The position numbers and the translations under genes are program-made. Under the pieces are notes generated by a model, which worked only from the letters and a program-made list of their open reading frames with translations, was not told the DNA's origin and did no database searches. Positions 61,718-64,000 of a DNA stretch of 64,000 bases are shown here, piece by piece (within the stretch, counting starts at the first letter, position 1; every line of letters starts with the position of its first letter). Source of the stretch: Microvirga arsenatis (GTDB lineage Bacteria > Pseudomonadota > Alphaproteobacteria > Rhizobiales > Beijerinckiaceae); assembly GCF_009910705.1 (NCBI RefSeq), contig NZ_JAAAXJ010000014.1:1-64000 (forward strand). Reading direction: 5' to 3'.

Positions 61718-61747
61718 TTCAGAAGCATTCCGCAAGGAGGCACTTTC

Positions 61748-62149
61748 ATGTCACCCAGTCACATCCATGTGCCCACCGACTGCCGGACCGTGACGGAAAT
61801 CCTGTCGCGGGTCGGCGACAAGTGGAGCGTTCAGGTCGTGGTTCAGCTGGGCGAAGGACCTAAGAGATTCAACGAGTTGCGCCGCCTCGTGACCGGGATC
61901 TCCCAGCGGATGCTGACCCTGACGCTGCGCGGATTGGAGCGTGACGGGCTCGTCACGCGCACCGTCTACCCGACCATTCCGCCCCGGGTGGATTACCAGC
62001 TCACAGACCTGGGTTGCTCCCTGCTCAAGACTGTGCGGGCGCTGGGGGACTGGGCGATCCAGAACCGGGACGAGATCCTGGCCGCCCGGCGGCGGTTCGA
62101 CGAGGCGGGCGTGAGCGATTTCGAACGGGAGCGGTCCGACGCGGCCTGA
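61748..62149 (+). CDS. HxlR family transcriptional regulator
   Basis: The gene encodes 133 residues, with AAGGAGG 8 bp before the ATG. The winged-helix pattern ILSRVGDKWSVQVVVQL, then RFNELRRLVTGISQRMLTLTLRGLERDGLV, then DYQLTDLG is diagnostic. A Cys at position 13 (PTDCRT) is the conserved redox-reactive residue of this family, so it may sense quinones or aldehydes and control the divergent reductase gene. Confidence 0.94.
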   Translation: MSPSHIHVPTDCRTVTEILSRVGDKWSVQVVVQLGEGPKRFNELRRLVTGISQRMLTLTLRGLERDGLVTRTVYPTIPPRVDYQLTDLGCSLLKTVRALGDWAIQNRDEILAARRRFDEAGVSDFERERSDAA

Positions 62150-62158
62150 GCCGAGGCC

Positions 62159-62818
62159 TCAGGCTGCGATCCTGCGCTCCAGCACTTCCCAGAGCGCCCG
62201 GTCGCGGAAGGTCCCGATGGTGCCGTCGGCTCCGTGCTTGGTGAGCTCGGTCGCGCTAAGACCCGTCAGAACGCCGAAGGACACCAGTCCCGCAGCCTTG
62301 GCGGCTCTCATCCCGGAGGGGGAATCTTCGAAGGCGATGGCCTCCTCCGCCCGAATGCCGAGCCGCTCCAGGGCCGTGAGGTAGGGCAGGGGATCGGGCT
62401 TGCCGCGGGCAACCTGATCGATGGTGATCTTGACCTCGAACCGGTCGGTGATGCCCAGGATGTCGAGGATATGGGTCGCGTTCAGGAGCGGAGCATTGGT
62501 GACGAGGGCCAGCCTGATGCCTCGGGCCTCGGCCCAGGCGAACAGGTCCAGAAGGCCCTCCAGGGGCTTGAGCTCGAGCGCCAGACGCCGGAAGGCGGCC
62601 TCCTTGCGCTCCGCGTAGGCCTCGTGCTGCTCGACCGGCAGGTGGGGCAGGAGGGTGGCGAAGATCGACTCGTTGGTATGGCCGATGATCGAGGTGCGAT
62701 ACAGGTGCTCGTCGATCACGATGCCTTCGGGACCCAGGGTCTCCGCGAAAGCTTTGAGGTGGACCGGATCGCTGTGGACCAGGGTTCCATCCATGTCGAA
62801 GATCAAGGCTTTCAGCAT
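62159..62818 (-). CDS. HAD superfamily phosphatase
   Basis: The gene encodes 219 residues. FDMDGTLVHSD (about 7-17) holds the nucleophile Asp and the general acid; VTNAPLL is motif II, K in ARGKPDPLPY is motif III, and FEDSPSGMRAA is motif IV. It belongs to the beta-phosphoglucomutase/phosphatase-like subgroup with a helical cap. The substrate is a small phosphate ester of unknown type. Confidence 0.93.
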   Translation of the reverse strand: MLKALIFDMDGTLVHSDPVHLKAFAETLGPEGIVIDEHLYRTSIIGHTNESIFATLLPHLPVEQHEAYAERKEAAFRRLALELKPLEGLLDLFAWAEARGIRLALVTNAPLLNATHILDILGITDRFEVKITIDQVARGKPDPLPYLTALERLGIRAEEAIAFEDSPSGMRAAKAAGLVSFGVLTGLSATELTKHGADGTIGTFRDRALWEVLERRIAA

Positions 62819-62987
62819 CGTCCGTCTCTTGGAATTCTAGGGCGTGAGGGGTGATAGCGTGCTGCACCTCAAAAGGCACCCCGTTGGAATTGCATCCCTG
62901 CTCTATAGATATTCAAGGCATCGATAAACTGTTTCGTGTGACCTTGCCCATGGTTCCCGGTCTTCCGTCAACGCACGAGCGGCCCCG

Positions 62988-63755
62988 ATGCGGCTGATCG
63001 ACAAGCTCAGGCTGCTCTACGAAGGGGACACCCCGGAGGCGCACCGCTTCCGCTATGCCCTGCTGGTGTTCGACATCACCACGGTCGCCTTCATCGTCGC
63101 TTCGTCCTTCCTGCCTCATTCTCCCGCGGTCCAGATCGCCGATGTGGTGATCGGCCTCTTCGTACTGGCCGACTTCTCGGCACGCCTGGCGATCAGCCAG
63201 AACCGATGGAAGGATTTCCTGCACCCGACAACCCTGGCCGATGTGGCGGCCATCGTGTCGTTCCTCGCTCCCATCGTGGGCGAGGGAATCGGCTTCCTGC
63301 GCATCCTGCGGACGGTGCGGCTCCTGCGCACCTATCAGCTGCTCGCGCGCCTGCGTGCCGACAGCGTCTTCTTCCGCCGCAACGAGGAGCTGATCATCGC
63401 CTCCGTCAACCTGGGTGTCTTCATCTTCATCATGACCGGCTTTGTCTATGAGACGCAGCACAGGGCCAACGACAAGATCAACAACTATGTGGATGCGCTC
63501 TACTTCACCATGGCGGCGCTGACCACGACGGGCTTCGGCGACATCACGCTGACGGGAACCCTGGGACACCTGATTTCGGTCGTCATCATGATCTTCGGCG
63601 TGACGCTGTTCCTGCGTCTGGTGCAGGTTCTCCTCAGGCCGAACAAGGTCAAGTATCCTTGCCCGGTCTGCGCCCTTCAGCGCCATGACCGGGACGCGGT
63701 TCACTGCAAGGCCTGCGGCACCATCCTCAACATTCCGGACGAGGGCGTGATCTAG
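62988..63755 (+). CDS. Voltage-gated-type potassium channel with C-terminal zinc ribbon
   Basis: The gene encodes 255 residues. Six membrane helices fit the Kv-like ion-transport domain: S4-like arginines (RILRTVRLLRTYQLLARLR) and the selectivity filter TTTGFGDIT before the last helix. The tail (residues ~223-255) contains CPVC and CKAC 19 residues apart, an apparent four-cysteine zinc ribbon, which is an unusual cytoplasmic extension for such a short channel. It may sense a ligand or redox state. Confidence 0.9.
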   Translation: MRLIDKLRLLYEGDTPEAHRFRYALLVFDITTVAFIVASSFLPHSPAVQIADVVIGLFVLADFSARLAISQNRWKDFLHPTTLADVAAIVSFLAPIVGEGIGFLRILRTVRLLRTYQLLARLRADSVFFRRNEELIIASVNLGVFIFIMTGFVYETQHRANDKINNYVDALYFTMAALTTTGFGDITLTGTLGHLISVVIMIFGVTLFLRLVQVLLRPNKVKYPCPVCALQRHDRDAVHCKACGTILNIPDEGVI

Positions 63756-63757
63756 GG

Positions 63758-64000
63758 TCAGGCATCCGGAATGATCGCGACGCCCCGCTGCGGGGCAAAG
63801 GAGATCGACACGGGGGTGCCCGGCGCAATCGGCTCCTTGCGCCCGTGCTGCACCACGAACAGGCTCCCGATGGGGCTCTCCACGTCGTATTCCACCTGGG
63901 TGCCGAGGTAGGAAGCCTTGCGAACCGAACCGGCGAGCGCGCCGGTTCGGACGGTCTCGTCGAGCAGGATGGCGTCGGGCCGGACGGCGAGCTTCACGGC
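63758..64000 (-). CDS. ABC transporter ATP-binding protein, C-terminal TOBE part
   Basis: The last 80 residues of a gene continuing off the right edge on the minus strand are present. VRPDAILL, a GSVRKASYLGTQVEYDVE strand pair and the late APGTPVSISFAPQRGV are the TOBE_2 domain of carbohydrate/polyamine/iron-type importer ATPases (PotA/FbpC/UgpC kin). The ATPase motifs lie outside the window, so the substrate is unknown. Confidence 0.85.
   Translation of the reverse strand, partial: AVKLAVRPDAILLDETVRTGALAGSVRKASYLGTQVEYDVESPIGSLFVVQHGRKEPIAPGTPVSISFAPQRGVAIIPDA

Overview
The window is a high-GC alphaproteobacterial chromosome segment. Class I lysyl-tRNA synthetase, LexA boxes of the GTTC-N7-GTTC type, the ligase-associated repair module, a PodJ-like polarity protein and the interspersed palindromic repeats together point to Hyphomicrobiales, possibly a Microvirga/Methylobacterium relative. 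That placement is inference. No rRNA, tRNA, CRISPR, integrase, transposase or phage structural gene was found.

Region 1 (1-9086) is a DNA-repair island under SOS control. It holds the start of ssb; three small unknown genes on the minus strand; a tight operon of a coiled-coil protein, a Rad50/SbcC-like ATPase and an Mre11/SbcD-like nuclease; an unknown gene; a protein with a possible annealing-type motif; and a RecD2 helicase. Four perfect GTTC-N7-GTTC boxes lie in its intergenic regions, three of them overlapping the -10 element of a recognisable promoter. The Rad50-like protein is the main discovery. Its two ATPase lobes are in swapped order: signature motif, Walker B and His switch come first, then Walker A and the Q-loop, then one coiled-coil arm ending in a CxxC zinc hook. 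The chain is therefore a circular permutation of Rad50 opened at the hook.

Region 2 (9147-20177) is mostly housekeeping: a small membrane protein, a membrane glycosyltransferase, a solute-binding protein, class I LysRS, an S24-type regulator that appears to have lost its catalytic dyad, DUF952 plus pyrD, a MATE exporter, an esterase, a NarL-type response regulator and YjbQ.

Region 3 (20177-29773) holds the four-gene ligase-associated repair module in two blocks: exonuclease-ligase-yjbQ on the minus strand and helicase-phosphoesterase on the plus strand. A fifth LexA box with a 17-bp-spaced promoter lies upstream of the exonuclease block. Palindromic repeats of one family sit inside the ligase and helicase genes in frame and also encode the C-terminal tail of the exonuclease.

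Region 4 (29776-44156) contains a TIGR02186/TauE pair, a large PodJ-like polar protein, and a MerR-fadE-fadA-fadB beta-oxidation cluster followed by small enzymes. Region 5 (44267-52812) contains a hybrid histidine kinase fused to a sodium/solute symporter domain, LysR with DoxX and a VOC protein, MscL, an aminotransferase and an AbrB-type membrane protein.

Region 6 (52816-60526) is a catabolic cluster: RpiR regulator, N-formylglutamate amidohydrolase-like protein, ethanolamine-type permease, glutamine-synthetase-like ligase, aldehyde dehydrogenase and iron alcohol dehydrogenase. It fits gamma-glutamylation-based use of ethanolamine or a similar amino alcohol. The window ends with YjbR, an FMN reductase/HxlR pair, a HAD phosphatase, a potassium channel with a zinc-ribbon tail and the end of an ABC ATPase.
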